From: Leptolyngbya sp. KIOST-1
GTDB taxonomy: Bacteria; Cyanobacteriota; Cyanobacteriia; Phormidesmidales; Phormidesmidaceae
Reading direction: 5' to 3'
Length of the DNA stretch: 64,000 nt
Assembly: GCF_000763385.1 (NCBI RefSeq)
Contig: NZ_JQFA01000004.1
Location: 1,612,001-1,676,000 of the forward strand
The notes under the pieces: model-generated
Seen by the model: the letters and a program-made list of their open reading frames with translations, nothing else
Databases searched by the model: none
What the model was told of the DNA's origin: nothing
Program-made: the position numbers and the translations under genes
Shown here: positions 17,321-26,652 of the stretch, piece after piece
Position numbering within the stretch: position 1 is the stretch's first letter
Layout of the letters: each line of letters begins with the position of its first letter

Positions 17321-18391
17321 TTACTGAAAAATATGGTTGGGTTTGTAGGCCATATAGCGAATGAGTTTGTGCAGCTGCGGTGCCCATTTTCGGCGCATAG
17401 ACACGTAAGCATTAGCGCCACCAGCGGGGTTTTGGGTGGTATGAATCCCGCAGTCTTTCAGCGTCTCAAGCGCACGGTAGTAATGCTCACGCCACAGCGG
17501 TTCCTGCGGTTCCTTGGGGAGTCCTCCTGAGTTAGAGGCGATCGCCTGGTCGACCTCCTCCAGCAGATGCAGGCCGCCACACCAGAGTTCTGCCGTCCCC
17601 GCAGCCTGAATCACCGAGCTGTAGTGGTCCTGGTCGAGGGCTGTTTTGACTAATGTAGCCGTATCGATAGCGAGATAGATGACTCGCGGCAACGCATAGT
17701 AGGTCTGGCGATAGCGAAAATAGAGCAACAGCGGATAGGAGTTATTTAGCTCCAGCAGCTGCATCAGATTCTGGGCAATGGATGCTGTGTTTTGCTGGAG
17801 ACTGCGGGTATCGTTGCCGGCGGCCAGGTGAGCCAGCAGGTTGGCCGAGTTGGCCGTATCGGCGCTGCGGTGGTGCAGGCTGAGCGCAAAGGTGTTGCGG
17901 CAGGTGAGGGCGTTGTATACCGACAGCACGTAGGAGAGCACCAGGGTGAACACAGAAAATCCCAGCAGGCTTTTTAATATCATCAGCAGTCGGTAGGTGG
18001 CACCCTGGGGAACGAGATCGCCTGTGCCCAGGGTAGCCAGGGAGAAGCCGGTGTAGTAGAGTGCGGTCACAAAATCCGTAGGCGTCTCGCCCTGCTGGGC
18101 CTGAATGCCCCCGCCCAACCCCGGCCAGACAATCAGGGCAAACCCGAGCAGCAGCAGCAGAACCCAAACCCCAATCAGGGTGACAATGATGGTGGGTCCA
18201 CCGTAGGACAACATGCGATCGCGCCGCTTTAGCGGGCCCTGGGCACCCGCCCGGAACAGGTACCACACCACCTGGGCAACAGGAATACTGAGCAGATTGC
18301 TCTCAGAACGAGGATGCAACACCGTCAAAAAAATATCCACCAGGGACACTAAGACCAGCCCAGTTCCCGCAAGCTGAAGAAAAATTGCCAT
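17321..18391 (-). CDS. Two-helix ion channel protein (Kch-like) with unusual selectivity filter
   Basis: A 356-residue membrane protein. Hydrophobic segments lie at about 1-27, 66-90 and 135-160. The pore region is DFVTALYYTGFSLATLGTGDLVPQG (about 107-130), which places TLGTGD where potassium channels have T-V/I-G-Y-G-D. The aromatic filter residue is replaced by Thr. The 190-residue C-terminal part is helical and soluble, with no RCK/TrkA Rossmann motif visible. Relatives are annotated as two-pore-domain potassium channel family or ion channel family proteins. Ion selectivity cannot be assumed to be potassium. Transcribed alone. Confidence 0.75.
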   Translation of the reverse strand: MAIFLQLAGTGLVLVSLVDIFLTVLHPRSESNLLSIPVAQVVWYLFRAGAQGPLKRRDRMLSYGGPTIIVTLIGVWVLLLLLGFALIVWPGLGGGIQAQQGETPTDFVTALYYTGFSLATLGTGDLVPQGATYRLLMILKSLLGFSVFTLVLSYVLSVYNALTCRNTFALSLHHRSADTANSANLLAHLAAGNDTRSLQQNTASIAQNLMQLLELNNSYPLLLYFRYRQTYYALPRVIYLAIDTATLVKTALDQDHYSSVIQAAGTAELWCGGLHLLEEVDQAIASNSGGLPKEPQEPLWREHYYRALETLKDCGIHTTQNPAGGANAYVSMRRKWAPQLHKLIRYMAYKPNHIFQ

Positions 18392-18550
18392 AGCGCTGAG
18401 TCGGTCAGAGAGAAGGTGGACAGGGGCGATTCCCCCCCTCTGACTGTAACCACAGGACCGCAGCCGCTTCCTCCTTCAGATTGCAGGGCTAGGCCAAATC
18501 GCCGGATGTATTCCCTACCGGTGTTGGAGGCTAGCCCAGATCTGCCGGTG

Positions 18551-21500
18551 TTAGGCGCTGAAGTATTTGGCCGTCGGGTGGTAGGCCACGATCGCCGTGG
18601 TAGATTGTTCCGGGTACAGCTGATCGCTTTCGTCGATGGTCAGGCCAATGCGATCGCTGCCCAGCAGCTCCAGCTGCACCGGCTGATCGGCCATGTTGGG
18701 GCAGGCCGGGTAGCCAAAGCTGTAGCGCGACCCCTGGTACCGCTGTTGTAGCACCTCGCGGATGGTGTCCGGCTCCAGCTCGCCAAAGCCCAGTTCCCGG
18801 CGAATGCGGGCGTGGCCCCACTCCGCCAGAGCCTCGGCGGTCTGCACCGACAGCCCGTAGTAGTAGAGGTAGTCGGTGTACTGATCCGCCTGGAACAGCT
18901 TTTGGGCAAATTCCGTGGCGATCTCACCCACCGTTACCGCCTGCATGGGGAACACATCGAACTGCCCCGGTGCGGCCATCTCCTTTGGCAAGAAGAAGTC
19001 GGCAATGCACAGCCGCCGCAGGGATTTTTGGCGGGGGAAGGTGAAGGTGGCGATGGGTTCGGGGTGGATGGGTGGATGGGTGGGTGGGTGGATGGGTGCA
19101 TCCATTACAGCGGGATCGTAGATGTGCAGCGAATTACCCTCGGCCAGGCAGGGGAAGTAGCCGTAGACCAGTTGGGGAAGCAGCAGGTTTTCACTCAAAA
19201 TCCGCTGCTTCCAGGTGGCCAGAATTGGGTGAACCGTCTCTTGCAAAAAGGCGTCGTAGTCCTCGCGAGACTGCTCCTGGGGTTTGCGGAACTGCCACTG
19301 GCCGACGAATAGCGCCTGCAAGTCGAGGTAGCTAAAGACCTCTTCCAGGGGAATATCCGCCGGGGTGAGCACGCGGGTACCCCAGAAGGGCGGCGTGGGG
19401 CGGGGGATGGTGGGGTCTACGGCTTCGGAGCGGGTGGTGTCCGGGGTGGATGGGTGGATGGGTGGATGGGTGGATGGTTGGTCGGTTGCAGCGTCTACAG
19501 TTTGGATGTTGGACGCCTCTGTCCCCGACCGGGAGGGGTAGGGGTGGGTTCCTTCTGCCTCATCCAAAAAGCCCTTCAAATCATCCCAATTCCCCTCAGC
19601 CTTGGCGGGCATGAGCTTATCCATGAAGTGCAGGTCTGAGAAGGCGTCTTTGCCGTAAACGACCTTGCCCTTGTAGGTGTTCTGGCAGTCTTCGTGGACA
19701 AACTTCGGCGTCAGCGCCGCGCCGCCGAGGATAACGGGCACGGTAATGCCCTCCTGGTTGAAGGTTTCCAGGTTGTCTTTCATAAAGGCGGTGGACTTCA
19801 CCAGCAGGCCGCTCATGGCGATGCAGTCGGCGTTGTGCTCCCGGTAGGCCTGGATGATCGCTTCCACGGGCTGTTTGATGCCCAGGTTGACGACCTTGTA
19901 GCCGTTGTTCGAGAGGATGATATCCACCAGGTTTTTGCCGATGTCGTGGACATCGCCCTTGACCGTGGCGATGATGAAGGTGCCCTTGCCGGAGCCGTCG
20001 CTATCGGACTTTTCCATGAAGGGTTCCAGGTAGGCGACGGCGGCTTTCATGGTCTGGGCCGATTGCAGCACAAAGGGCAGCTGCATTTGCCCGGAGCCAA
20101 ACAGTTCGCCAACGACCTTCATGCCATCGAGCAAAAAGGTGTTGATAATGTCGAGGGGCGGGTAGGTTTCCAGGGCCTTGGCCAGGGCATCCTCTAGGCC
20201 AATGCGCTCGCCGTCGATGATGTGCTGTTTGAGTTGTTCGTCGATGGGCAGGTCCTTGGCGATCGCCTCTTTTTTCTTCAGGCTCTTGCCCTCAAACAGG
20301 GTAGTGAGCTTGGTCAGGGGATCGTAGGTGACGATGTCGCCGTCGAACTGGCGGCGATCAAAAATCAGATCGCGGCACACCTGCTGGTGCTCCGGCTCAA
20401 TCTTCGCCAACGGCAAAATCTTGGCGGCGCTGACGATCGCCCCATCCAGCCCCACCTGCATGGCCTCGTGGAGAAACACCGAGTTCAGGGTGACGCGGGC
20501 GGCGGGGTTGAGGCCAAAGGAGACGTTTGACACCCCCAGCATGATGTGGCAGCCGGGCAGATGCTCGCGAATCATCCGAATCGACTCGATGGTTTCGCGC
20601 CCATTGACGCGATCCTCCTCAATCCCTGTGGAGATGGGCAGGGCCAGGGTGTCAAAGAAAATTTCGTGGGCGGGGATGCCGTACTCCAGGGCGTCGCGGT
20701 AGGCCCGCTGGGCAATTTGGAACTTCTTCTCTGCCGTGCGGGCCATGCCATCTTCATCGATGGTACCAACGACGATACCGGCACCGTACTGTTTGGCCAA
20801 CTCCAGCACCTTAAAGAAGCGCTCCTCGCCGTCCTCGTAGTTGGTGGAGTTGAGGATGCACTTGCCCCCGGCCACCTTCAGGCCCGCCTCCATCTTCTGC
20901 CACTCGGTGGAGTCGAGCATCAGCGGCAGGGTGACGTTGGTCACCAGCCGCGACACCAGTTCGTGCATATCCCGCTCGCCGTCGCGGCCCACGTAGTCCA
21001 CGTTCACATCTAGAACGTGGGCACCTTCCTTCACCTGCGCCCTGGCCAGGGCCACCAGTCCGTCCCAGTCCTCGGCGTTCAGCATCTCCCGACACTTCTT
21101 GGAGCCGCTGGCGTTCAGCCGTTCGCCCACGATTAAGAACGAGTTGTCCTGCTCGTAGGGCTGGGGGCTGTAGATCGAGGCGGCGGAGGGGATGTAGTTG
21201 AGCGCGGGGCGGGGGGTGGGGTAGGCGGATGGGAGGGTGGGAGGGTGGGAGGATGGGAGGGTGGGAGGGTGTTCTGTATTGGGGGACTCGCCTACATGCC
21301 CACTCGCCCACTCGCCTACCCGAACGGGTCGTTGCTTGGGTCGCAGATCCTTCGCTAGCTCCGCCAGTTGGGCGATGTGCTCGGGTCGGGTGCCGCAGCA
21401 GCCGCCGATTACCTGCACACCAAGATCCTCCACGAAGTGCATGAGGGACATGCGCAGCTCGGTGGGGGTGAGGCGGTAGACGGCGTGGCCGCCCACGTTC

Positions 21501-22279
21501 TCGGGCAGCCCGGCGTTGGGGATGCAGGAGATTACGAAGGGGGACTGCTCCGCCAGGTGCCGGATGTGGTCTTTCATCAGGTCGGGGCCGGTGGCGCAGT
21601 TGAGGCCCAGGATGTCGATGGGGTAGGGTTCGAGAATGGCCAGGGCGGCGGCCATTTCGGTGCCCACCAGCATGGTGCCCTGCTGTTCCATGGTCACCGA
21701 AACCATCAGGGGCAGGCGGTTGCGGGTGGCCGCGAAGGCGGCCTCGATGCCGTTGAGGGCCGCTTTAATTTGCAGTACGTCCTGGCAGGTTTCCACCAGC
21801 AGCAGGTCGGCTCCGCCGTCGATTAGGCCCCGGGCCTGCTCCACGTAGGCCTCCTTGAGGGAATCAAAATCAATGTGGCCCAGGGTGGGCAGCTTGGTGC
21901 CGGGGCCCATGGACCCGGCCACAAAGCGGGGTTTGGCGGGGGTGGAATACTCGTCGGCGACGCGGCGGGCCAGGGCGGCGGCGGTTTTGTTCAGCTCGTA
22001 GGCCCGATCGGCCAGGTCGTACTCCGCTAGCACGATCGAGGTGCCGCCAAAGGTGTCGGTTTCAATCACGTCGGCCCCGGCTTCTAGAAACCCCCGGTGT
22101 ACCGTTTCGACCGCTTTGGGATTAGTGAATACCAGGTATTCGTTGCAGCCTTCGTACTCGGGGCCGCCAAAGTCTGCCACCGTCAAATTTTGCACCTGGA
22201 GGTTGGTGCCCATGGCCCCATCGAAGACTATAACCGGGCGATCGGGGCTGTGGAGGCGATCGAGAAAGGCGTTAGACAT
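18551..22279 (-). CDS. metH: Cobalamin-dependent methionine synthase with three repeat-encoded linkers
   Basis: A 1242-residue enzyme that methylates homocysteine using methyltetrahydrofolate and B12. Homocysteine/zinc domain 1-318: GLNC (Cys228) and [10 protein letters not shown] (Cys294, Cys295) are the zinc ligands. Pterin-binding domain about 370-630 ([30 protein letters not shown]). B12-binding domain about 650-895 with GDVHDIGKN (axial His near 778). Reactivation domain about 945-1242 ([18 protein letters not shown]). Proline/histidine-rich insertions at about 319-357, 935-945 and 1060-1073 are encoded by octanucleotide arrays with units like GGTGGATG. The first two fall in interdomain linkers, the third in a loop of the reactivation domain. 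All catalytic motifs are intact, so the enzyme is probably functional. Confidence 0.95.
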   Translation of the reverse strand: MSNAFLDRLHSPDRPVIVFDGAMGTNLQVQNLTVADFGGPEYEGCNEYLVFTNPKAVETVHRGFLEAGADVIETDTFGGTSIVLAEYDLADRAYELNKTAAALARRVADEYSTPAKPRFVAGSMGPGTKLPTLGHIDFDSLKEAYVEQARGLIDGGADLLLVETCQDVLQIKAALNGIEAAFAATRNRLPLMVSVTMEQQGTMLVGTEMAAALAILEPYPIDILGLNCATGPDLMKDHIRHLAEQSPFVISCIPNAGLPENVGGHAVYRLTPTELRMSLMHFVEDLGVQVIGGCCGTRPEHIAQLAELAKDLRPKQRPVRVGEWASGHVGESPNTEHPPTLPSSHPPTLPSAYPTPRPALNYIPSAASIYSPQPYEQDNSFLIVGERLNASGSKKCREMLNAEDWDGLVALARAQVKEGAHVLDVNVDYVGRDGERDMHELVSRLVTNVTLPLMLDSTEWQKMEAGLKVAGGKCILNSTNYEDGEERFFKVLELAKQYGAGIVVGTIDEDGMARTAEKKFQIAQRAYRDALEYGIPAHEIFFDTLALPISTGIEEDRVNGRETIESIRMIREHLPGCHIMLGVSNVSFGLNPAARVTLNSVFLHEAMQVGLDGAIVSAAKILPLAKIEPEHQQVCRDLIFDRRQFDGDIVTYDPLTKLTTLFEGKSLKKKEAIAKDLPIDEQLKQHIIDGERIGLEDALAKALETYPPLDIINTFLLDGMKVVGELFGSGQMQLPFVLQSAQTMKAAVAYLEPFMEKSDSDGSGKGTFIIATVKGDVHDIGKNLVDIILSNNGYKVVNLGIKQPVEAIIQAYREHNADCIAMSGLLVKSTAFMKDNLETFNQEGITVPVILGGAALTPKFVHEDCQNTYKGKVVYGKDAFSDLHFMDKLMPAKAEGNWDDLKGFLDEAEGTHPYPSRSGTEASNIQTVDAATDQPSTHPPIHPSTPDTTRSEAVDPTIPRPTPPFWGTRVLTPADIPLEEVFSYLDLQALFVGQWQFRKPQEQSREDYDAFLQETVHPILATWKQRILSENLLLPQLVYGYFPCLAEGNSLHIYDPAVMDAPIHPPTHPPIHPEPIATFTFPRQKSLRRLCIADFFLPKEMAAPGQFDVFPMQAVTVGEIATEFAQKLFQADQYTDYLYYYGLSVQTAEALAEWGHARIRRELGFGELEPDTIREVLQQRYQGSRYSFGYPACPNMADQPVQLELLGSDRIGLTIDESDQLYPEQSTTAIVAYHPTAKYFSA
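19063..19102. repeat. Octanucleotide array 3 in metH
   Basis: Five units of GGTGGATG or one-base variants (GGTGGGTG, GGTGCATC), coding for the [13 protein letters not shown] stretch near residues 1060-1073 of MetH on the minus strand. Confidence 0.85.
19445..19476. repeat. Octanucleotide array 2 in metH
   Basis: Four exact units of GGTGGATG. On the minus strand they encode THPPIHPST near residues 935-945 of MetH, between the B12-binding and reactivation domains. Confidence 0.9.
21227..21271. repeat. Octanucleotide array 1 in metH, with an opposed second array
   Basis: Five and a half units of GGRTGGGA (21227-21271). At 21286-21322 follow octamer units ACTCGCCT, ACATGCCC, ACTCGCCC and ACTCGCCT in the other orientation. 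Together they encode residues about 319-357 of MetH ([11 protein letters not shown] then [15 protein letters not shown]), between the homocysteine and pterin domains. The CACTCGCC word also occurs in the array at 32039-32134. Confidence 0.85.
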
Positions 22280-22442
22280 GGGCGCGAGGATAGACGGTAG
22301 GGCTGGGTAGGTTTCCTATTATCCGCCATTGTCTCTAAAGTCGGAACGCGATCGCCCCACCGTTCCCCCAATTGCAGGGAATTTTGCCCTGGGGCAACAC
22401 AATGACCATCGCTATAAATTCTGCCCAAAAGCCTTGTATGCC

Positions 22443-22486
22443 AAGCCTTGCCATGCCCGTCCCAAACACGAGTGGGGGCTGTAACG
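22443..22486. repeat. Dispersed 45-bp intergenic repeat, copy 2
   Basis: AAGCCTTGCCATG to GGGGCTGTAACG, a diverged copy of 3368-3413. It lies between metH and the YggT gene. Confidence 0.55.
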
Positions 22487-22519
22487 ATAGTGCTTGGGCA
22501 TCAGAGGCTTTTGGACGGT

Positions 22520-22939
22520 CTAGCGCCCCTGGATGGGTCCCTGAAAATAATTCACCAGGGCAATGGCCAATCCCCCCAGCAGGGCGTAGACCACCATAGC
22601 GATCAAATTGTTGAGGTCAAAAATTCGAATCGCGCTGGCGTCGGTAGGGCTGATAAACAGAGTAGAAAACGGGCTCATGAAGGGAGCCGATAGACTGTAG
22701 ATCGTTTGGGCAAAGGGGTTTTCAGGGTTGGCGCTGGACAGCCGCAGGAAAAACCGAAGGGCCAGCAGTACCTCAAGTGCCCCCACCAGCAAGAGGATCG
22801 TATTGCGCACCCAACCCAACCGGGCCTGACGCTGGGCCGCCCGCAGTCGGGCCTGCTCCTGCCTCAGACGATAGACCTCTTGATTGCGGATGAGTTCGCG
22901 CTCGTGGTCAAACTCATTGTGTCCGTAGGGGTGGCTCAT
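22520..22939 (-). CDS. YggT family membrane protein
   Basis: A 139-residue protein. Residues 1-45 are polar, charged and helical (HERELIRNQEVYRLRQEQARLRAAQRQARL), likely cytoplasmic. Two membrane helices follow (NTILLLVGALEVLLALRFFLRL and NLIAMVVYALLGGLAIALVNYF), framing SSANPENPFAQTIYSLSAPFMSPF, the YggT family signature (NPF...Y-x-x-T-x-P-x-L/M-x-P). YggT proteins are linked to osmotic tolerance and, in plants and cyanobacteria, to thylakoid cytochrome assembly (CCB3-like). Upstream of metH on the same strand, 240 bases apart, so cotranscription is possible but unproven. Confidence 0.85.
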   Translation of the reverse strand: MSHPYGHNEFDHERELIRNQEVYRLRQEQARLRAAQRQARLGWVRNTILLLVGALEVLLALRFFLRLSSANPENPFAQTIYSLSAPFMSPFSTLFISPTDASAIRIFDLNNLIAMVVYALLGGLAIALVNYFQGPIQGR

Positions 22940-23267
22940 GGTGGTGCTACTGCTCGCGATCGATATCTCCAGATACCATTCTGGTTAATCTCCAATTAGA
23001 GCCAATACCCATCTCGCTATTTCCCTCAAAATTCTCACCGGTACGCCGTCAATAAGCTAACCGAGCGCCCCTACGAAGCGCCCTGATTTAGAAGCGGGGA
23101 ATTATCAGAGGTTGGATCCGAGGGCTGCTCTTGTCGAAATAGAACCGAAGGGGTAGAGGGAGTCACCACCACCATACTCGAATAGCCTAAGAAAGCTATA
23201 TGACTTTGGTATGAGATAGTCAGCGATCGCGTCGATTTTTCCCAGGGAACCGCCCCAGCCCTCGGAG
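22940..23267. other. Intergenic region between YggT and ArsA/GET3 genes
   Basis: About 330 bases. A 34-codon minus-strand frame (MVVVTPSTPS..., about 23071-23175) is low in complexity and has no family support, so I do not call it. No hairpin with a T-run was found. Confidence 0.4.
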
Positions 23268-24449
23268 CTAAACCGCGCTGGCGAAGCGAATTTTCAAGTA
23301 GTCGTCCTCCATTTTTGCCCCCGCCGGTTGCAGCGCCGCCAGGGCCTGGGGCAGCACCAGGTTGCGGCGGTGGTTGCCGATGCGTACATTCAGTTCGTCC
23401 GCCGACTTGCTCAGCTCGATCTGGTCTTTGGGAATGCCCGGCAGGTAGAGCTCCAGGCTGTAGTTGCCCTCCTCCTGCACGACCCGCAGGGTGGTCTCTT
23501 TGTAGTAGACCTGGGTGGGGTCTTCGTCGGCGTAGAGGGTTTCCTTCAGTCGCTGCAGCGACTCCAGCCCGCACAGTTCCTCCGAAAACAGGGGCACCTC
23601 CTTCACCGGTAGAGGGCGGAAGTTCTCGTGGATTTCGTGCTTGTACTGCTGCTGCTTGTCCTTCATGGTCTGAAAGAACGGATCCTGCACCGTGTCGGGG
23701 ATGATCCGGTTGGCAATCACCAGGTCGGTACCGACGTTGTAAAGACTGAGATAGGCGTGGGCCCGCAGCGACTCCTTGATCACCATTTTTTCGGGGTTGG
23801 TGACCAGGCGCACGGAGGTGGTGCCCGCGTCGGTGAGCACTTTCTCCAGCTCGATTAGCTGCTCGTAGAACTCGTAGGGGGCGTCCATCACCTCTTTAGT
23901 GGGCAGGTTAAAGCCCGCCACCGGGCGAAAGAAGGGCTGCACCAGGGGCCTGAGCGCCTCAGACACCGCCTGGAAGGGTTTGTAGAGCTTGCGCATGTAC
24001 CAGCCCGCCACCTCCGGCAAACTGAGCAGCCGCAGGGCGGTGCCCGTAGGGGCCGAGTCGATGATCAGCACATCGTACTCGCCTTCGTCGTGGTGGCGCT
24101 TCATCCGCACCAGGCTAAAGATTTCATCCATGCCGGGCAGAATCGCCAGCTCTTCGGCCTCGATGCCCTCCAGCCCTCGGGCCTGGAGCACATCGGTAAT
24201 GTAGCGCTTCACCGCCCCCCAGTTGCCCTCCAGCTCCATCAGGGCGTCGAGTTCGGCCCCCCACAGGTTGGGCTGTACCAGGCGCGGCTCGTGGCCCAGC
24301 TCCATATCAAAGCTATCGGCCAGGGAGTGGGCGGGATCGGTGCTCAGCACCAGGGTTTTGTAGCCCAGTTCAGCGCAGCGCAAGCCGGTGGCCGCAGCGA
24401 CTGAGGTCTTGCCAACGCCGCCTTTGCCGGTCAATAACAATACCCGCAT
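23268..24449 (-). CDS. ArsA/GET3-family ATPase with C-terminal alpha-crystallin-like domain
   Basis: A 393-residue P-loop ATPase. The deviant Walker [10 protein letters not shown] is at 9-17, the A-loop [13 protein letters not shown] at about 36-48, and switch [14 protein letters not shown] at about 131-142. Residues about 320-393 ([47 protein letters not shown]...YLKIRFA) form the ArsA_HSP20 domain. This two-domain form is common in cyanobacteria and plastids. There is no CxxC zinc motif for dimerisation and no arsenite-binding cysteine triad, so arsenite transport is unlikely. Handling of tail-anchored or other membrane proteins is the more likely role, by inference. Confidence 0.9.
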   Translation of the reverse strand: MRVLLLTGKGGVGKTSVAAATGLRCAELGYKTLVLSTDPAHSLADSFDMELGHEPRLVQPNLWGAELDALMELEGNWGAVKRYITDVLQARGLEGIEAEELAILPGMDEIFSLVRMKRHHDEGEYDVLIIDSAPTGTALRLLSLPEVAGWYMRKLYKPFQAVSEALRPLVQPFFRPVAGFNLPTKEVMDAPYEFYEQLIELEKVLTDAGTTSVRLVTNPEKMVIKESLRAHAYLSLYNVGTDLVIANRIIPDTVQDPFFQTMKDKQQQYKHEIHENFRPLPVKEVPLFSEELCGLESLQRLKETLYADEDPTQVYYKETTLRVVQEEGNYSLELYLPGIPKDQIELSKSADELNVRIGNHRRNLVLPQALAALQPAGAKMEDDYLKIRFASAV

Positions 24450-24617
24450 GTGGGTGTCCTCGTGTTTTTCCTATAGTTCCCTATTCTTCTAATCTATAAG
24501 GTTTTTGAGGTTTCCGCAGGGCGGGGGGCGTGCAGTTTAGGGCGCGATCCCCGAACTTATCAGTTTTTCTACGCTTGAAGTTTTTTGACACTCATTCTGG
24601 CTGTCAGTGGCACTCAG

Positions 24618-25397
24618 CTAGGCCGCGATCGCATCGATCAGCTCCTCCGCCATATCAAAATTGGCGGTAACGGACTGCACATCGTCGAGGTCCTCAAGGG
24701 CATCCATCAGCTTGAGCAGCAGACGGGCCTGGTCGGGATCCTCTACGGTGACGGTGTTGCTGGGCATCCAGCGCAACTCGCTCTGGTGAACGGTCAGCCC
24801 CTGGTCCTTGAGCGCGGTGTCCAGGGCTTCCAGGTCGGCTGGGGGGCAAAATAGGTCGGCGGCCGGGATCTCCTCATCGCGTCGGCCCAGTACGGTGGTC
24901 AGTTCGTAGGTTTCGGCTCCGGCCTCCATGGCGGCCTCTAGCAGCGTCTCTTCGTCGCCGGGGTGGGCAACGGTGACCACGCCCTTCTGCTCAAACATCC
25001 AGCCCACGCAGCCGGTTTCACCCAGGTTGCCGTTGCTTTTGCTGAAGGCGGCGCGCAGGTCGGCGGCGGTGCGGTTGCGGTTGTCGGTCAGCGCCTCGAT
25101 CAGCACGGCGATGCCGCCAGGGCCGTAGCCCTCGTAGCGAATGGCTTCGTAGCTGTCGTCGGCCCCCAGGTTGCCGGATCCTTTGGCGATCGCGCGATCG
25201 ATGTTGTCGTTGGGCACCCCCGCCGCCTTGGCCTTGTCGATCGCGGTGCGCAGCTGAAAGTTGCCCGCCGGGTCGCCGCCGCCCGTGCGTGCGGCCACAA
25301 TGATCTCCCGCGACATCTTGGCGAAAACTTTGCCCTTAACGGCGTCTACCCGGGCCTTCTGGCGCTTGATGTTGGCCCACTTGCTATGACCTGCCAT
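24618..25397 (-). CDS. yebC: YebC/PmpR family protein (TACO1-like)
   Basis: A 259-residue protein. The start is the ATG at 25397 giving MAGHSKWANIKRQKARVDAVKGK, the invariant family N-terminus; the open frame extends further upstream but that part is not conserved. Core motifs GNFQLRTAIDKAKAAGVPNDNIDRAI and RYEGYGPGGIAVLIEALTDNRNRTAADLRAAFSK and the late VEDPDQARLLLKLMDALEDLDDVQSVTANFDM are complete. Family members act as transcriptional regulators or as ribosome-associated factors relieving polyproline stalling. The second role would be of interest beside Pro-rich MetH, but that link is speculation. Downstream of glk on the same strand. Confidence 0.95.
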   Translation of the reverse strand: MAGHSKWANIKRQKARVDAVKGKVFAKMSREIIVAARTGGGDPAGNFQLRTAIDKAKAAGVPNDNIDRAIAKGSGNLGADDSYEAIRYEGYGPGGIAVLIEALTDNRNRTAADLRAAFSKSNGNLGETGCVGWMFEQKGVVTVAHPGDEETLLEAAMEAGAETYELTTVLGRRDEEIPAADLFCPPADLEALDTALKDQGLTVHQSELRWMPSNTVTVEDPDQARLLLKLMDALEDLDDVQSVTANFDMAEELIDAIAA

Positions 25398-25485
25398 ACC
25401 GCACAAACCGGTCCACTGCGTGATCGATTTTATCGCCTTGGGGATCGTCCTTGGCATGAAGCAATCTGATGGGGGGATGGCTGAC

Positions 25486-25506
25486 GGTCTCCGGTCTCCG
25501 GTCTCC
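25486..25506. repeat. Heptanucleotide tandem repeat GGTCTCC x3
   Basis: Three exact copies of GGTCTCC plus a partial fourth, in the gap between yebC and glk. Confidence 0.8.
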
Positions 25507-25570
25507 GGTTGGCTTTGAAGCGCCGCCCGTGAACCGTAAACGCTAAACTCCACCTCAGCTTGACAAACGC

Positions 25571-26626
25571 CTAGGGCACCGCAGCCCGCAGCGCCGCGCC
25601 GATCAGCCCCACCTGGGGGTTGAGCACGATGTGTACGGGCACCCGGTCGAGCAGGTGGCTGACCCGGCCTTTGTGGGTAAAGGCGTCCAGGAAAGTCCCG
25701 GCGGTCATCAGGGCCAGGTTTTTGGCGGCGATGCCGCCGGCCACGTAGAGGCCGCCGTAGGGCAGCAGCTTGAGGGCCAGATTGCCCGCCTCGGCCCCGT
25801 AGGCGGAGGCGAAGATCTCCATCGCTTTTTGGCAGAGGCGATCGCGGCCCTCAGCGGCGGCCTGGGCAATCACGGCGGCGGGATCGATGGTTTTGGTGGA
25901 GAGGCCGGTCTGGCGTTCCCAGCTGGTGATGGCGTCGGCAATCTCTGGGGTTTCGTGGGCGAACTCGCGATCGCGCAGAAACTGGTAGATCGCCACAATG
26001 CCCTGGCCCGACACCACCCGCTCCACCGACACCCGCGAGATCTGGTGCTTGTCGAGCAGGTAGCGCATGAGTTGAAACTCCAGCTCTGAGCGGGGGGCAA
26101 AGTCGGCGTGGCCGCCCTCGGAGGGAAACACCAGGGGCCGCCCCGCCTGGCGGAGGGCAAAGCCCTGTCCCAGGCCGGTCCCTGCGCCCAAGATTGCCAC
26201 CGGGGCATTGGGGTCGGGGTCACCCGCTTGCAGGGTGTGAATATCCTCGGGGGCGAGGCCAAACACGCCGTAGCCCACGGCCTCAAAATCGTTGATCAGC
26301 TCGACTCTCTGGAGGTCCAGTTCGTCCTGGAGGCGATCGCCCTCCAGGGACCAGGCCAGGTTGGTCAGGCTGGAGGTGTTGTTGACCACGGGGCCGGCGA
26401 TCGCAAAACAGGCCCGCTGTGGGTCGTAGCCATGCCCGGCGGCGATGGCGGCCTGGTGCAGGAATTCTTTCACCATTGGTACCAGGTCGGGGTAGGCCTG
26501 GCTGAAGTAGGTGCGCTCGAACTCAGTTTTGAGAATGACCGGAGTCTCTGGGCTGGGTGCGCTGGCCTGAACCAGGCGCAGAATGGTTTTGGTGCCGCCA
26601 ATGTCACCGGCAAGCAGATAGGTCAT
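25571..26626 (-). CDS. glk: Glucokinase
   Basis: A 351-residue sugar kinase of the bacterial Glk family. N-terminal phosphate-binding motif LLAGDIGGTKTILRL (about 4-18), NDFEAVGYG (catalytic-base region), AILGAGTGLGQGFA (phosphate 2), and EGGHADFAPRSELEFQLMRYLL, whose EGGHxxF is typical of Glk. The C-terminal GGLYVAGGIAAKNL adenosine motif is present. It phosphorylates glucose with ATP in the cytoplasm and feeds glycolysis and the oxidative pentose phosphate pathway. larE lies 26 bases upstream on the same strand, so they are likely cotranscribed. Confidence 0.95.
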   Translation of the reverse strand: MTYLLAGDIGGTKTILRLVQASAPSPETPVILKTEFERTYFSQAYPDLVPMVKEFLHQAAIAAGHGYDPQRACFAIAGPVVNNTSSLTNLAWSLEGDRLQDELDLQRVELINDFEAVGYGVFGLAPEDIHTLQAGDPDPNAPVAILGAGTGLGQGFALRQAGRPLVFPSEGGHADFAPRSELEFQLMRYLLDKHQISRVSVERVVSGQGIVAIYQFLRDREFAHETPEIADAITSWERQTGLSTKTIDPAAVIAQAAAEGRDRLCQKAMEIFASAYGAEAGNLALKLLPYGGLYVAGGIAAKNLALMTAGTFLDAFTHKGRVSHLLDRVPVHIVLNPQVGLIGAALRAAVP

Positions 26627-26652
26627 GGCTGGGGCGTTCTCCTGGAGCGTTC

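Noticed and set aside
22280..22519. B12 or SAH riboswitch upstream of metH
   Set aside because: No B12-box-like sequence or multi-hairpin leader could be seen in this gap; it contains only a dispersed repeat.
23071..23175. 34-codon frame MVVVTPSTPS downstream of the ArsA/GET3 gene
   Set aside because: Low complexity, no ribosome binding site, no family support.
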